This document shows positions 16,973-26,919 of a stretch of 64,000 bases of DNA, in pieces; the stretch's first letter is position 1; each line of letters begins with the position of its first letter. Below the pieces are notes generated by a model. That model did no database searches and was not told where the DNA came from. It saw only the letters and a list, made by a program, of their open reading frames with translations. The stretch comes from CAYNFP01 sp964396655 (lineage in GTDB: Bacteria; Bacillota_I; Bacilli_A; RF39; UBA660), in assembly GCA_964396655.1 (NCBI GenBank), contig CAYNFP010000005.1:1-64000 (forward strand), given 5' to 3'. The translations under genes were made by a program, and so were the position numbers.

Positions 16973-18433
16973 TTATTTATATAGCAGTAATGGATTTATC
17001 ATTTTTGAGTTACTATAAGCTCCTGATCCAGTAAATACACCTAAATGTAAATGGGTTCCGGTACTTCTACCTGTACTTCCCATTAATCCAATTACTTGAC
17101 CTTTTACTACTGCGTCTCCTGTTTTTGCAATTATTTTTGACATATGCATATAAACTGAATTATATCCATTGTTATGATTTATTATTACATAGTTACCCAT
17201 GTCACTCTTTGATCCGGTTTGAGAAACTGTACCATTTTGAATAGCCTTTATAGGTGAACCATATGAGCCACCAGCGATACCAGTGATGTCTATTCCATAA
17301 TGCCAACTTCCCCAACGAGGCCCAAAATATGATGATATTTTGTATGGTTTTAATGTTGGCCATCCCCAATAACTAGAGTCTCCTATGTAAACAGTATCTA
17401 CACCACCAACAACAAGTACTCTATTAATTGTAGGAGTAATTTCGTCAGTTGATAACGGAACAACGCTGTTTAAAACTCCGTTTACAAGTTCATTATTATA
17501 CTTTGCTCTAACCAAACCATTTGATCCTTCTTGTTTAACATATCTTTTATCAGAACTCAAATTAGGATCATATTCCACTGTTGTTTCATATTTAATTACT
17601 TGTTTCTCAACTGAAGTTGTTTCTTCAACAACATCTACGAGTGGATGAATTAACGAAATATTTACTACCTGTCCCACAGACAATAATGCATTTTCGCTTA
17701 CGATTTCAGGGTTGGCTATTAAGAATTCACCAACACTTAACATATTATCAGTTGCAACTGATTCTATATCATCTCCTAATTTAACAGTATATTCTTTCTC
17801 TTTAGCTAATGTGCCAAAAAGCATAAATTTACTTAAATCTTCAGAATTAGTAAATATATATTCTTCTGTTGATATCATTGATTCTTTTATTCTTATTTCT
17901 TGACCTAATGTTATATTATCTATAGTTTCACCTTCATCTGTTATTTCTGGTTGAGTTCCTGCGATATAATTATTAAGGGCATCTTCTGAAACAAATGATA
18001 AAACTGTATTTTTAACACTTTCATCTAAATCATCTTTATTTAAAATATAAAATTTTATTGGATTTTCTTCATCCTTAATTGTTACTTCATAACCCTCTAT
18101 AGTAAAAGGGGCTTCATTTTTTATTTTTTCATATATTTCTCTTGCGCTCACTATATCATCACTAAATGTTTTTACAGGAGTTATTTCTAATCCTTCTGGA
18201 GGATATACTTTATCAACTCCAAATCTTAATTTTATTTCAGCTTGTTCTTTGTCGATTAAATTATAAAGTTTTTTATCATCCTCTATTAAACCAATTTTTT
18301 TACCATTCAAATAAACTTGATATAGAGTTGATGAGTTTTTTAAATTTTCTTTTTCAATAAATCCCATACCAAAAATCAATATAGTTAATAATATACAAAA
18401 AATAGTCCCCAATATTATACTTTTCTTATTCAT
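16973..18433 (-). CDS. LysM-G5-M23 cell-wall endopeptidase
   Basis: About 486 residues. It has an N-terminal membrane helix or signal (residues 5-25), a LysM-like domain (about 215-265, YTVKLGDDIESVA), a G5-like domain (about 275-330) and a C-terminal LytM/M23 domain. In the M23 domain HYGIDIT and HLHLG supply the zinc ligands. It is probably a DD-endopeptidase outside the membrane. The ATG at 18433 follows AGGAG by nine bases and overlaps the dnaB stop by eight bases. G5 plus M23 layouts occur in sporulation and vegetative enzymes alike. Confidence 0.92.
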   Translation of the reverse strand: MNKKSIILGTIFCILLTILIFGMGFIEKENLKNSSTLYQVYLNGKKIGLIEDDKKLYNLIDKEQAEIKLRFGVDKVYPPEGLEITPVKTFSDDIVSAREIYEKIKNEAPFTIEGYEVTIKDEENPIKFYILNKDDLDESVKNTVLSFVSEDALNNYIAGTQPEITDEGETIDNITLGQEIRIKESMISTEEYIFTNSEDLSKFMLFGTLAKEKEYTVKLGDDIESVATDNMLSVGEFLIANPEIVSENALLSVGQVVNISLIHPLVDVVEETTSVEKQVIKYETTVEYDPNLSSDKRYVKQEGSNGLVRAKYNNELVNGVLNSVVPLSTDEITPTINRVLVVGGVDTVYIGDSSYWGWPTLKPYKISSYFGPRWGSWHYGIDITGIAGGSYGSPIKAIQNGTVSQTGSKSDMGNYVIINHNNGYNSVYMHMSKIIAKTGDAVVKGQVIGLMGSTGRSTGTHLHLGVFTGSGAYSNSKMINPLLLYK

Positions 18434-19775
18434 TTTTCCCATCTCCTGAATAAGCAAAATTATTAAACTTACCTATATTTTTTTCAAACACGAAATCAAG
18501 ACTACCAGTTTCACCATTTCTGTGTTTTGCTATTAATAGTTCTATTTTAGATGTTGTATTAGTAATATTTTCATAATAATCATCACTATATAAGAATAAT
18601 ACTATATCGGCATCTTGTTCAATACTTCCTGATTCTCTTAAGTCACTAAGCCTTGGTTTTCTGTCGTCCCCCTTACGTTGTTCTGTGCTACGAGATAATT
18701 GTGCTAAAGCCAATACTGGGATTTCTAATTCCATAGCAAGTTTTTTTAAATCTCTTGATACTTCACTTACTTCAGCTACTCTGTTTCCAGAATATTTTGC
18801 TGTACTACTTAATAATTGTAAATAGTCTACTATAATCAAATCTAACCCTTTATCACTATTTTTAATTCTTCTACATTTTCTTCTTATTTCACCAACACTA
18901 ATGCCTGCAGTATCATCAATATAAAAATTGATATCAGCAAGTTCACTTTGTGCTTCATTAAACTTTTTCCAGTCTGTATTATTTAATCTTCCAGTTGCTA
19001 ATGTATTTCCTTCAATTCTTCCAACTGAACTATACATTTTTTTAACAATTTCTTCAGCAGCCATTTCAAGAGAAAATAAAGCTACTGTTTTCTTAGCTAA
19101 AGTTGCGGCATTAACACCAATATTAAGTGCTAGAGTTGATTTACCTGAACCAGGTCTTCCTGCCAATATTATTAATTGATTTTTTGTAAATCCTCTTGTT
19201 TTCTTGTCTAAATCATGAAAACCAGTTGGAACTCCAATAATTCCTGTTTTTTTCTTAGCAAGTTCTTCTATTTGCTCTTGAACAACAGGCAATATATCTT
19301 GTAAGTTTTTTATTTCTTTTCCTAATTTATCACTATGAACACTTAAAACATTTCTTTCAGCATTCTCTACTATTTCTTCAACGCTTTCTTTTTCATCATA
19401 GCATTCTTGTAATATTTCATTTGATTTTCCAATCAAATTTCTTAAAATATATTTTTCAAATATTATTTTTATATACTCATTTAAATGATATATTGAACCT
19501 GCTCTATCAATAATTTCTGTAATATATTCTATTCCACCTATCTCATTTAATTCTTTTCTTTTATCTAATTCATTTATTACAGTAGTTGAATCAACTGGTA
19601 TGTTTTTTGTATGTAATTCTTTAACAACAGAAAAAATCTTAGCATTTGCTTTATTATAAAACATCTCACTAATTAACTCTTCACATACTTTTTCTAAAGA
19701 TTGATCATTTACAAAAGCACATCCTAAAGCATTAATTTCAGCTTCTAAATTTTGTGGATCTTTTTTTAATGCCAT
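18426..19775 (-). CDS. dnaB: replicative DNA helicase DnaB
   Basis: 449 residues. The N-terminal DnaB domain (EAEINALGC) is followed by a RecA-like domain with Walker A AGRPGSGKST (about 203), Walker B LIIVDYLQLL (about 307) and the arginine-finger region LSDLRESGSIEQDAD. It unwinds DNA at the fork. AGGAGG precedes the start. The rplI-dnaB order is conserved in Firmicutes. Confidence 0.97.
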   Translation of the reverse strand: MALKKDPQNLEAEINALGCAFVNDQSLEKVCEELISEMFYNKANAKIFSVVKELHTKNIPVDSTTVINELDKRKELNEIGGIEYITEIIDRAGSIYHLNEYIKIIFEKYILRNLIGKSNEILQECYDEKESVEEIVENAERNVLSVHSDKLGKEIKNLQDILPVVQEQIEELAKKKTGIIGVPTGFHDLDKKTRGFTKNQLIILAGRPGSGKSTLALNIGVNAATLAKKTVALFSLEMAAEEIVKKMYSSVGRIEGNTLATGRLNNTDWKKFNEAQSELADINFYIDDTAGISVGEIRRKCRRIKNSDKGLDLIIVDYLQLLSSTAKYSGNRVAEVSEVSRDLKKLAMELEIPVLALAQLSRSTEQRKGDDRKPRLSDLRESGSIEQDADIVLFLYSDDYYENITNTTSKIELLIAKHRNGETGSLDFVFEKNIGKFNNFAYSGDGKNE

Positions 19776-19783
19776 AATTCCTC

Positions 19784-20221
19784 CTACTTCTTAAGTTCAA
19801 CTTTTAAATCTGCGTTTACTCCTTTATATATTAACACTTTTACAGTATATTTTCCAAGCATATTTAATGGATAAGCTATTTCTATTTTATTCTTATCTAT
19901 TTCATACCCTTTATTTTTTAATTCTTCACTAATATGTTTACTTGAAATATTACCGAATACTTTGTCTTTTTCTCCAGTTTTAACTTTAAAAGATAAATTT
20001 AATTTTTCTAATTTTCCTTTTAAAATATTTGCTTCTTTAATAACTTGTTCTTCTTTATCTGCTTTTTCTTTTTGTTCTTTTTTTAATACTTCAACACTTT
20101 TATTTGTGTATAAAACAGCATTACCTGATTTAATCAAAAACTCTCCAAAACCAGTTTTTACTTCTTTTATTTCGTCTTTTTTACCTTGATTTTTTACATC
20201 TTTTATAAAAATTATTTTCAT
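19784..20221 (-). CDS. rplI: 50S ribosomal protein L9
   Basis: 145 residues. It has the N-terminal rRNA-binding domain (MKIIFIKDVKNQGKKDEIKEVKTGFGEFLI), a long connecting helix and a C-terminal domain. The length is normal. GAGGGTG precedes the ATG, and a -10-like TATAAT lies just upstream. Confidence 0.97.
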   Translation of the reverse strand: MKIIFIKDVKNQGKKDEIKEVKTGFGEFLIKSGNAVLYTNKSVEVLKKEQKEKADKEEQVIKEANILKGKLEKLNLSFKVKTGEKDKVFGNISSKHISEELKNKGYEIDKNKIEIAYPLNMLGKYTVKVLIYKGVNADLKVELKK

Positions 20222-20248
20222 AAAACACCCTCTTTCATTAATTATAAC

Positions 20249-20280
20249 AAAAAATATAGACTTTTAAAAGTCTATATTAT
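20249..20280 (-). terminator. rho-independent terminator
   Basis: A perfect palindrome (ATATAGACTTTTAAAAGTCTATAT) is followed on the minus strand by six T. It ends the gene at 20300-21589 before rplI. Confidence 0.8.
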
Positions 20281-20299
20281 TTTAATCTTATGTTAAAAT

Positions 20300-21589
20300 T
20301 TATCTTAATTTAAATAATAACCAACCTAAAAAAATACCCACAATAATAGTTGCTACTATTACTAATACAATTGTCAAAATCTTTCTTTTTCCACTTTTAC
20401 CTATCTTTATATTTTTAATATCATTATCAGAAATATATTCTGACATTTTATTTAATTCTTCTTGGGTAAGTGAATTTGAATCTTCTTTAAATTTTTCATT
20501 TAATTCATTAAATTCTTCTTTACCTTGTTCATCTTGATCTATTTTTACAATTGCTTCTTTAACATATAAACCATCTTCTTTATTTACTTCAATTTTTTTG
20601 CTTTCATAAGTTGAATCTTCTACTATATGAGATAATTCAACCGAATTACTATGAGGTATTACTTTTATATTATTTAATTCTAAATAATTTAATAATTCAG
20701 ATTTCTTTATAATTTTACTTCCCATTTTTAATTTATTATAAACTTTTAAGAAAGCATCTATATTCTCAACATCATATAAGTTTTCAGTACCATTTTCATC
20801 AATAAACTTTATTACTTGTTTGCCATCAATATCTATTACCACAACTTGATTAACTTCTTCTACAACTTCATTAATTGAATCTACTACTTCATCTAAGTTT
20901 TGAGTACTTTCTAAAACTGTTTTTTCATAAGTAATTTTACTAATTTTTTCTAATAATTTTATATCCACTAATTCATTTATTATTTTTTCTATATTTTTAG
21001 AAAAAATTTCACTTTCAAAACTTTCTTCTAATATTTCTTTTAGTTTTACAGCTATTTCTAAAACATCTACAGCACTTTTAGAAGTACTTACTATAAATCC
21101 TTGACTAAATCCAAGTTGATGAGCAAGTAGTTCTATTGATCCTTCTAATATAATATTTTCTTTAATTGATAAATCTTCAGTCATTAAAATCATTTTTAAA
21201 ATTTCTTGTACAAATAAAGATTTTATTATATCTTTTTCTTTAATATTTAATTCACTTGAAAAAACTATTAATTCTTCAGTTAAAACATTATAATTATTAT
21301 TATTTATTTTTTCTTTTATATCTATTAAATCAAAAGAATTTTTTGATTTAATCTTCTCTATATATTCAGAATTTATAAAACCATCAGATATGATAAACTT
21401 TTTTTCTTCAAAGTCATATTCAACTGGTTTTCTAGAAGAATTGTCTATTAAAATGTCTCTTTCGGTGTCAAATGCATATAATCTTTTTTTGGTCTCTTCA
21501 CTCAAGTATTCTCCATACATAGTGATTATTTTCTCTCTTAAAAATTTGTAAAGTTCTTCCATTGATTCTTTAAATTCATCATTGTTCAT
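20300..21589 (-). CDS. hypothetical tail-anchored protein
   Basis: About 429 residues, not recognised. It is highly charged and mostly helical, with a C-terminal membrane helix (about residues 404-426, ILTIVLVIVATIIVGIFLGWLL) and no signal peptide. The first 60 residues are a defined N-terminal segment. The ATG at 21589 follows AGGAGG by seven bases. The membrane-tethered layout is like the protein at 5111-5989, but I see no clear sequence similarity. Confidence 0.75.
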   Translation of the reverse strand: MNNDEFKESMEELYKFLREKIITMYGEYLSEETKKRLYAFDTERDILIDNSSRKPVEYDFEEKKFIISDGFINSEYIEKIKSKNSFDLIDIKEKINNNNYNVLTEELIVFSSELNIKEKDIIKSLFVQEILKMILMTEDLSIKENIILEGSIELLAHQLGFSQGFIVSTSKSAVDVLEIAVKLKEILEESFESEIFSKNIEKIINELVDIKLLEKISKITYEKTVLESTQNLDEVVDSINEVVEEVNQVVVIDIDGKQVIKFIDENGTENLYDVENIDAFLKVYNKLKMGSKIIKKSELLNYLELNNIKVIPHSNSVELSHIVEDSTYESKKIEVNKEDGLYVKEAIVKIDQDEQGKEEFNELNEKFKEDSNSLTQEELNKMSEYISDNDIKNIKIGKSGKRKILTIVLVIVATIIVGIFLGWLLFKLR

Positions 21590-21666
21590 AAATAGGCCTC
21601 CTATTGTAATACATATTATCATTTTAAAAACAATATTTCAAGTTTACATTAAATTTTGCAGTTACT

Positions 21667-23325
21667 TTACTTTTTAAATATACTTATTATTTTAATTTTT
21701 ATATTTTCTAGATAATCTATGCCAAACACAGATATTAAAGCACTATTTTTATAAATTAGAAATAAGTATATAAAACCACCCAATACAAAGTATAAGATAA
21801 TTATAGGTATTTGTGCTAATCTACTACTATAATTTACTCTAATTACACAATTTAAAATAAACAATATAAAAGTCATTATAGTAAGAGGAAATACTATTTT
21901 TTTTAATATAAGAGTTATCTGACTATAATCAAAATGCATTTCTTTTTTTAAAGAAATTAAAATTATTATAAAAGAAATTGTATAACCAATTGTTGTTGCT
22001 GTTATAGCACCATAATATGGATAAATTCCTATATTATTAAATAATTTTATTAAAGGGATATCTAAAAGTGCATTTATTAAAAATCCTAATATAGTGTTTA
22101 TATAAATTATTTTATATTTATTAATTCCTTGTAAAGCCATATTCATAACCATATGCAAACTTGCAAAAAAAGAAGTAAATGATAAATATTTTAAAATTAT
22201 TACTCCATATTTATTATATCCATAAAATAAAGTATATATTTGATGAGATAATAAAGATATTCCAAGAGTTAAAGGTAAAGCAACTACTAATATAATATTA
22301 ACTGCTTGAGTAAATCTCCTATTAGTTTCTAATATATCTTTTTTTACATAACTACATACCATATTAGGAACTAAACTAATACTCAAACCAACCGCGATTG
22401 CACTTACTATCATACATATTTTAGCTCCCCAAGTAGATATAATACTAGAAATAGTTTCAGCATCTATAGCAGAGTATTCTATTTGTGATAATCCTCTTAT
22501 AACCAAAGTTAAATCAGTCATGCTATAAACATTTGTCACTATTGAAATTATTATTATAGGAAGAGCATATGAAGCAATTTTTTTAATAATGACACTACTT
22601 TTTATATTTATATTTTCATTTTTGTTATCTTTATTAAAAAGAGATTTATTATAGTTAATTTTTATTTTTAAATAAATATATGCAAATACCCCTCCAAAAA
22701 AAGCTCCTAAAGTTGCTACTCCTACTCCAAAGGTAACATCTTTATGTAATATATTAACAACTAAATATGAACCAATCAAAATAACTGCTATTCTTACTAT
22801 TTGCTCAATTATTTGACTAGTACTAGTTGGAGATATAAATTTATGACCTTGTAAATATCCTCTCGTTACAGATAAAAATGGAATTATTAATAAACACAAA
22901 GAAACAGATTTTATAACAAAAGAAATATCTTCTATTGAATTACCCCCACTTATATTTCCAATTATTATATAAGAAACTTTTGTTGAAAAACAAAACAATA
23001 ATAAAAAACACAAAAACGAAATCATAATTACAAGATTCTTGCCTATTTTATATGCTTTCTCTTTTGCATCATAATATTCAAGTGTATTATATTCACTTAT
23101 TATTTTACTAATCGCTACTGGTATACCGGCTATAGAGATATTTAAAAATAAATTATATATATTATAGGCATAAGAATATAAAGCCCCACCCCTTTCTCCT
23201 ATAATTGAATAAAATGGAATTACATAAATTACTCCTAATAATTTGGTTATAATAATCGCAACAGATGCTATTATTGTTCCTTCTATAAAGGAACTTTTTT
23301 TCATTTCACTTTTAATCTTCTTCAT
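21667..23325 (-). CDS. SpoVB/MurJ-like polysaccharide flippase
   Basis: 552 residues with about fourteen membrane helices, MOP (MVF) superfamily. SFIEGTIIASVAIIITKLLG at the N terminus and VTRGYLQGHKFISPTSTSQIIEQIVRI are typical of SpoVB/YtgP-like proteins that flip lipid-linked wall precursors. The start at 23325 lacks a clear site, and the ATG at 23304 (MKKSSF) is a good alternative. The gene overlaps the cse60-like gene, which favours a sporulation role in cortex synthesis, but a vegetative MurJ role is also possible. Confidence 0.85.
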   Translation of the reverse strand: MKKIKSEMKKSSFIEGTIIASVAIIITKLLGVIYVIPFYSIIGERGGALYSYAYNIYNLFLNISIAGIPVAISKIISEYNTLEYYDAKEKAYKIGKNLVIMISFLCFLLLFCFSTKVSYIIIGNISGGNSIEDISFVIKSVSLCLLIIPFLSVTRGYLQGHKFISPTSTSQIIEQIVRIAVILIGSYLVVNILHKDVTFGVGVATLGAFFGGVFAYIYLKIKINYNKSLFNKDNKNENINIKSSVIIKKIASYALPIIIISIVTNVYSMTDLTLVIRGLSQIEYSAIDAETISSIISTWGAKICMIVSAIAVGLSISLVPNMVCSYVKKDILETNRRFTQAVNIILVVALPLTLGISLLSHQIYTLFYGYNKYGVIILKYLSFTSFFASLHMVMNMALQGINKYKIIYINTILGFLINALLDIPLIKLFNNIGIYPYYGAITATTIGYTISFIIILISLKKEMHFDYSQITLILKKIVFPLTIMTFILFILNCVIRVNYSSRLAQIPIIILYFVLGGFIYLFLIYKNSALISVFGIDYLENIKIKIISIFKK

Positions 23326-23491
23326 ATAAAATCATTGCAGAAAAGCAATAAACCTGATCTTCAGAAAAAATTGACACACTTGTTCTAAACTGAATTTCAA
23401 CTATTTCTCCATCTATAACACTTATAAAATCATTAATATCATTTTCTAAATCTTTTTCATGAGGCTCATCAAAAATCTTTACTTTGAGCAT
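23312..23491 (-). CDS. cse60: Cse60-like sporulation protein
   Basis: 59 residues. MLKVKIFDEPHEKDLENDINDF and the C-terminal YCFSAMILYEE match the Cse60 family, a small SigE-dependent sporulation protein of unknown function. AAGGAGGT four bases before the ATG at 23491 fixes the start; the open frame upstream is not part of the gene. It overlaps the SpoVB-like gene by 14 bases. Confidence 0.85.
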   Translation of the reverse strand: MLKVKIFDEPHEKDLENDINDFISVIDGEIVEIQFRTSVSIFSEDQVYCFSAMILYEED

Positions 23492-23525
23492 ATTTACCTC
23501 CTTATAAAAGATTAGCATTTTTGAT

Positions 23526-23566
23526 ACAAAAAAAATGTCGTAATCAATACAACATTTATAATCTTG
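23526..23566 (-). terminator. rho-independent terminator
   Basis: The stem AAATGT-x-GTA/TAC-x-ACATTT with loop TTGAT is followed on the minus strand by a T run. It closes the gene at 23556-23933 just before the cse60 ribosome binding site. Confidence 0.7.
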
Positions 23567-23933
23567 GTCTAAATGATAAAACATTACCAACTTTTTTTGA
23601 TTTTTCCGGAGCAACTCTTACTCCATTAACAATATCTATTATTTCAAATAATCTAGTATTTGAAACTTTTCCACTTTCTAACTCTTCTTCTGTTAAATAT
23701 GGATATATTGAATCAATTCTTCCCCATAAACAACAGTTTTCTTTTTCTTCATCGCTAGCTTTTTCATATTGAGGATAACATAATTTTTCTTTTGGAATAA
23801 TTGCTTTATATCTATTTCCTGGTTTTTTTATAATATAATATTCAAAAGGATAAGAAAGCACAAATTTGCCATCTATCCAAAAACCATATTGGGAAATAAA
23901 TACTTCATTTATAGAATAATATTTTTCAAACAT
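23556..23933 (-). CDS. hypothetical protein
   Basis: 125 residues, soluble, aromatic-rich, not recognised. A KENCCLWGRID segment with paired Cys is notable. AAAAAGGAGG precedes the ATG, so expression is well supported. It is a single gene divergent from the response regulator, with its own terminator. Confidence 0.75.
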   Translation of the reverse strand: MFEKYYSINEVFISQYGFWIDGKFVLSYPFEYYIIKKPGNRYKAIIPKEKLCYPQYEKASDEEKENCCLWGRIDSIYPYLTEEELESGKVSNTRLFEIIDIVNGVRVAPEKSKKVGNVLSFRPRL

Positions 23934-24037
23934 AATTATCCTCCTTTTTTATTGCAAAATATTATACCATATTTTTTAAAGATTTCATACAAAAAACACA
24001 AAAATGTTATAATATTATATATGTAGAGGTGAAGTTT

Positions 24038-24694
24038 ATGAATGTGTTAGTGGTAGATGATGAAAAATTAATTAGAGATGTTATAAAAGAATACTTAATA
24101 CAAGAGCATTATAATATATATGAAGCTAGTAACGGACAAGAAGCTATAGAAATAGTTAAAAATAATAATATAGACTTAGTTATATTAGATATAATGATGC
24201 CAGTAATGGATGGATACAAATGTTGTGAACATATTAAAGAAATAAAATCTATTCCAGTTATTATGCTTTCAGCAAGACAAGAAGAGCAAGATAAACTTCT
24301 TGGTTTTAAGCTTGGTATTGATGATTATATGTCAAAGCCATTTAGTCCTAAAGAGTTAGTAGCGAGAATAAAAGCAGTATCAAAAAGAAATAATAGTGGG
24401 GATTTATATATTTATAAAGGTTTAATAATCGATTATAAAGGTCATACTGTAAAAATTAATGATAAATTAATTGATTTAACTCCTAAAGAGTATGATTTGT
24501 TATGCTTCTTAATTAAAAATGAAGGTGTAGCTTTATCAAGAGAAGTTATATTAAATAAAGTATGGAATTATAATTATTATGGGGAAGACAGAACTATAGA
24601 TACCCACATCAAAAAATTAAGAAGAAGCCTTCAAGAATATAAAAATTTAATTACTACTGTGAGAGGAGTTGGATATAAATTTGAAACCAAATGA
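24038..24694 (+). CDS. OmpR-family response regulator
   Basis: About 218 residues. The receiver domain has the acidic pair DDE, phospho-acceptor Asp in LVILDIMMP (about residue 50) and the conserved Lys in YMSKPFSP. The DNA-binding domain is of winged-helix type (TPKEYDLLCFLIKN, RTIDTHIKKLRRSL, VRGVGYKFE). GAGGTGA five bases before the ATG fixes the start. It is co-transcribed with, and overlaps, the histidine kinase gene. The regulated genes are not identified. Confidence 0.95.
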   Translation: MNVLVVDDEKLIRDVIKEYLIQEHYNIYEASNGQEAIEIVKNNNIDLVILDIMMPVMDGYKCCEHIKEIKSIPVIMLSARQEEQDKLLGFKLGIDDYMSKPFSPKELVARIKAVSKRNNSGDLYIYKGLIIDYKGHTVKINDKLIDLTPKEYDLLCFLIKNEGVALSREVILNKVWNYNYYGEDRTIDTHIKKLRRSLQEYKNLITTVRGVGYKFETK

Positions 24695-26063
24695 AAGTTT
24701 AAAAACTAAAATATGGGTATATTTAATAATATTTTCATTTGCGATATTAATATTTTTATGGGCATTTCAAATATTATTTTTAAATACATTTTATGAAAGC
24801 AGCAAAACAAAAGAACTAAATACTGCAATTAAAGAAATAAAAGAAGAATATAATTCTAGTTATTTTTTAAATGATATTGATGAAATATCAAAAGATAATG
24901 GTATTTGCATTCAACTTGTTATAAATAATTTATTGCAATATAATTCAATTTCATTTAATAAGGGGTGTATTCCTGGTAATGAATTTGATACATATAAAAA
25001 CCAATTTATAAACTCTAATTTAAATAAAGGAACAATTAAATTAATTAATAAAAGATTTAATAATGAAGTACTGATAAATGCAATTAAATTAGATAATAAT
25101 ACTTATGCTTTTGCTTCAGTTTCTCTTCAACCATTAGATTCAACTATAAATATACTTAAAAATCAATTAATTATAGTAAGTTTTGTAGTATTAATTCTAG
25201 CTTTAGTAATCGGATATTTCATTTCTAAAAAGATATCTGTTCCAATTATAAAAATAAATAATGGAGTAAAAGAATTATCAAAAGGAAACTATAAAGTAAA
25301 TTTCAAAAGTGAAGAAAACATTAAAGAAATAAATGAACTTGCTGATAATTTAAATTCCGCAGCATACGAATTAAACAAAACTGAAAACTTAAGAACAGAA
25401 TTATTAGCAAATGTATCTCATGATTTAAAAACTCCCTTAACTATGATAAAAGCTTATGCTGAAATGGTAAAAGACATAACTTATAAAAACAAAGAAAAAA
25501 GAGAATCAAATCTAAATGTTATAATAGATGAAACTGATAGATTAAATTTATTAGTAAATGATATTATTGAATTATCTAAATTACAATCTGGATTTATTGA
25601 ATTAAATAAAGAAAATATAGACTTAATTAAATTAGTAGAGTCTATAACAGAAAAATTTGATTATTTAAATTACAACTTCATATTTAATCATAAAAATAAA
25701 AAAGTTATCATAAATGCTGATAAAAAAAGAATTGAACAAGTTATCTATAATTTAATAAATAATGCTGTTAATTATACAGGAAAAGATAAAAAAGTTATTA
25801 TAGATGTTATAGAAGAAAATAATATTATAAAAGTAAATGTTACAGATACAGGAAAAGGCATTGATCCTAAAGATATTGAATACATTTGGGATAAATATTA
25901 TAAAGCTGACAAAAATTATAAAAGAAGTACAAATGGATCAGGTATCGGACTATCTATAGTAAAAAATATATTAATAAAACATAATTATGAATATGGAGTA
26001 AATTCATCAAAGAATAAAGGAACAACATTCTGGTTTATAATAAAAGAAGATAAAATTAATTAA
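24681..26063 (+). CDS. membrane sensor histidine kinase
   Basis: About 460 residues. Two membrane helices (about 12-34 and 160-182) flank an extracytoplasmic sensor domain. A HAMP domain, the H-box NVSHDLKTPLTM (phosphorylated His), N-box LINNAVNYT, G1 DTGKGI and G2 GSGIGLSI follow. The start is uncertain: no ATG is in place, TTG at 24681 is preferred over TTG at 24669, which abuts the AGGAG site. It overlaps the end of the response regulator gene. Confidence 0.93.
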   Translation: MKPNESLKTKIWVYLIIFSFAILIFLWAFQILFLNTFYESSKTKELNTAIKEIKEEYNSSYFLNDIDEISKDNGICIQLVINNLLQYNSISFNKGCIPGNEFDTYKNQFINSNLNKGTIKLINKRFNNEVLINAIKLDNNTYAFASVSLQPLDSTINILKNQLIIVSFVVLILALVIGYFISKKISVPIIKINNGVKELSKGNYKVNFKSEENIKEINELADNLNSAAYELNKTENLRTELLANVSHDLKTPLTMIKAYAEMVKDITYKNKEKRESNLNVIIDETDRLNLLVNDIIELSKLQSGFIELNKENIDLIKLVESITEKFDYLNYNFIFNHKNKKVIINADKKRIEQVIYNLINNAVNYTGKDKKVIIDVIEENNIIKVNVTDTGKGIDPKDIEYIWDKYYKADKNYKRSTNGSGIGLSIVKNILIKHNYEYGVNSSKNKGTTFWFIIKEDKIN

Positions 26064-26079
26064 TTTTATCTTCTTTTTT
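26044..26079. terminator. bidirectional terminator
   Basis: A long palindrome (AGAAGATAAAATTAA/TTAATTTTATCTTCT) covers the stops of the kinase gene and the convergent membrane protein gene, followed by T in both directions. Confidence 0.75.
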
Positions 26080-26421
26080 CTTAAGAGTTCTTCCTACTAT
26101 TTCATATATAGAGTATATTAATATAAATAGCACTACAAAACCTATTAGTAATTTTATTATATATTTTCCATTTATATTAATTAATACAGTAAATGTAAAT
26201 GATATAATAAATGGATTTATAAATGTTACTAACCATTTTACTTTTTCATATTTTGTTTTTCTCATATCTAAATCAAATTTTTTTATTAAGTAATTTATAT
26301 CAATTTGATTTTTTCCTTCAACATACTCTTTTCTTTTTCTATTAATAAATAAAACATATACTAAAAATATAAAAAGAAATGATACACCAAAATATATTGA
26401 ATTTATTATTATAAAATCCAT
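26056..26421 (-). CDS. hypothetical small membrane protein
   Basis: 121 residues, not recognised. Three hydrophobic helices (about 4-26, 63-82 and 88-110) with a basic cytoplasmic loop between the first and second. AAGGAGATAAAT precedes the ATG. It converges on the histidine kinase gene. Confidence 0.7.
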   Translation of the reverse strand: MDFIIINSIYFGVSFLFIFLVYVLFINRKRKEYVEGKNQIDINYLIKKFDLDMRKTKYEKVKWLVTFINPFIISFTFTVLININGKYIIKLLIGFVVLFILIYSIYEIVGRTLKKKEDKIN

Positions 26422-26480
26422 ATTATTTATCTCCTTAATTATATTTTAATAGATTATTTATTTTTATTCAAGTTATTACT

Positions 26481-26834
26481 TTATCTTGTAATTCCTTTTT
26501 GCATTTTAATTGATATCATTTCTACTAAATTTTTATTAGTCATTAGAAGTTCAACTACTGCTGCTTTTTGTGAGTAATATCTAATTATTGTTGTTTTAGT
26601 TTCTCTTCCTGTTGGTAATAACACTTTTTCTTCAGGATTTTCAAAATTATTATCAATCATCATTTTTAAATCATCAACCTCAGCAATTAATTCAATTATG
26701 TGATCTAAAATTCTATCAATATCTGCGGTTTCAAAATCAATTCCAAATAAATGAGCATCATATAATTGTAATGGATTTAAATGGCTTAAAAAGCCCCTTA
26801 CTTGCTCTTCTTTTTCATAACTTCTATCATTCAT
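26481..26834 (-). CDS. hypothetical protein
   Basis: 117 residues, soluble and acidic in the first half, not recognised. It is predicted mostly helical. AGGAGAAG precedes the ATG. It stands alone between two other unknown genes. Confidence 0.65.
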   Translation of the reverse strand: MNDRSYEKEEQVRGFLSHLNPLQLYDAHLFGIDFETADIDRILDHIIELIAEVDDLKMMIDNNFENPEEKVLLPTGRETKTTIIRYYSQKAAVVELLMTNKNLVEMISIKMQKGITR

Positions 26835-26919
26835 AAAACTTCTCCTATAATTTATTATAATATATAAATAATAACGTTTTAAATCAGAAGGTAATAATTA
26901 TACAAAACAATTTACATTT

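Noticed and set aside
23492..23614. N-terminal extension of the Cse60-like protein
   Set aside because: The family begins at MLKVKIF and a strong ribosome binding site lies just before it; the upstream frame crosses the preceding gene's terminator.
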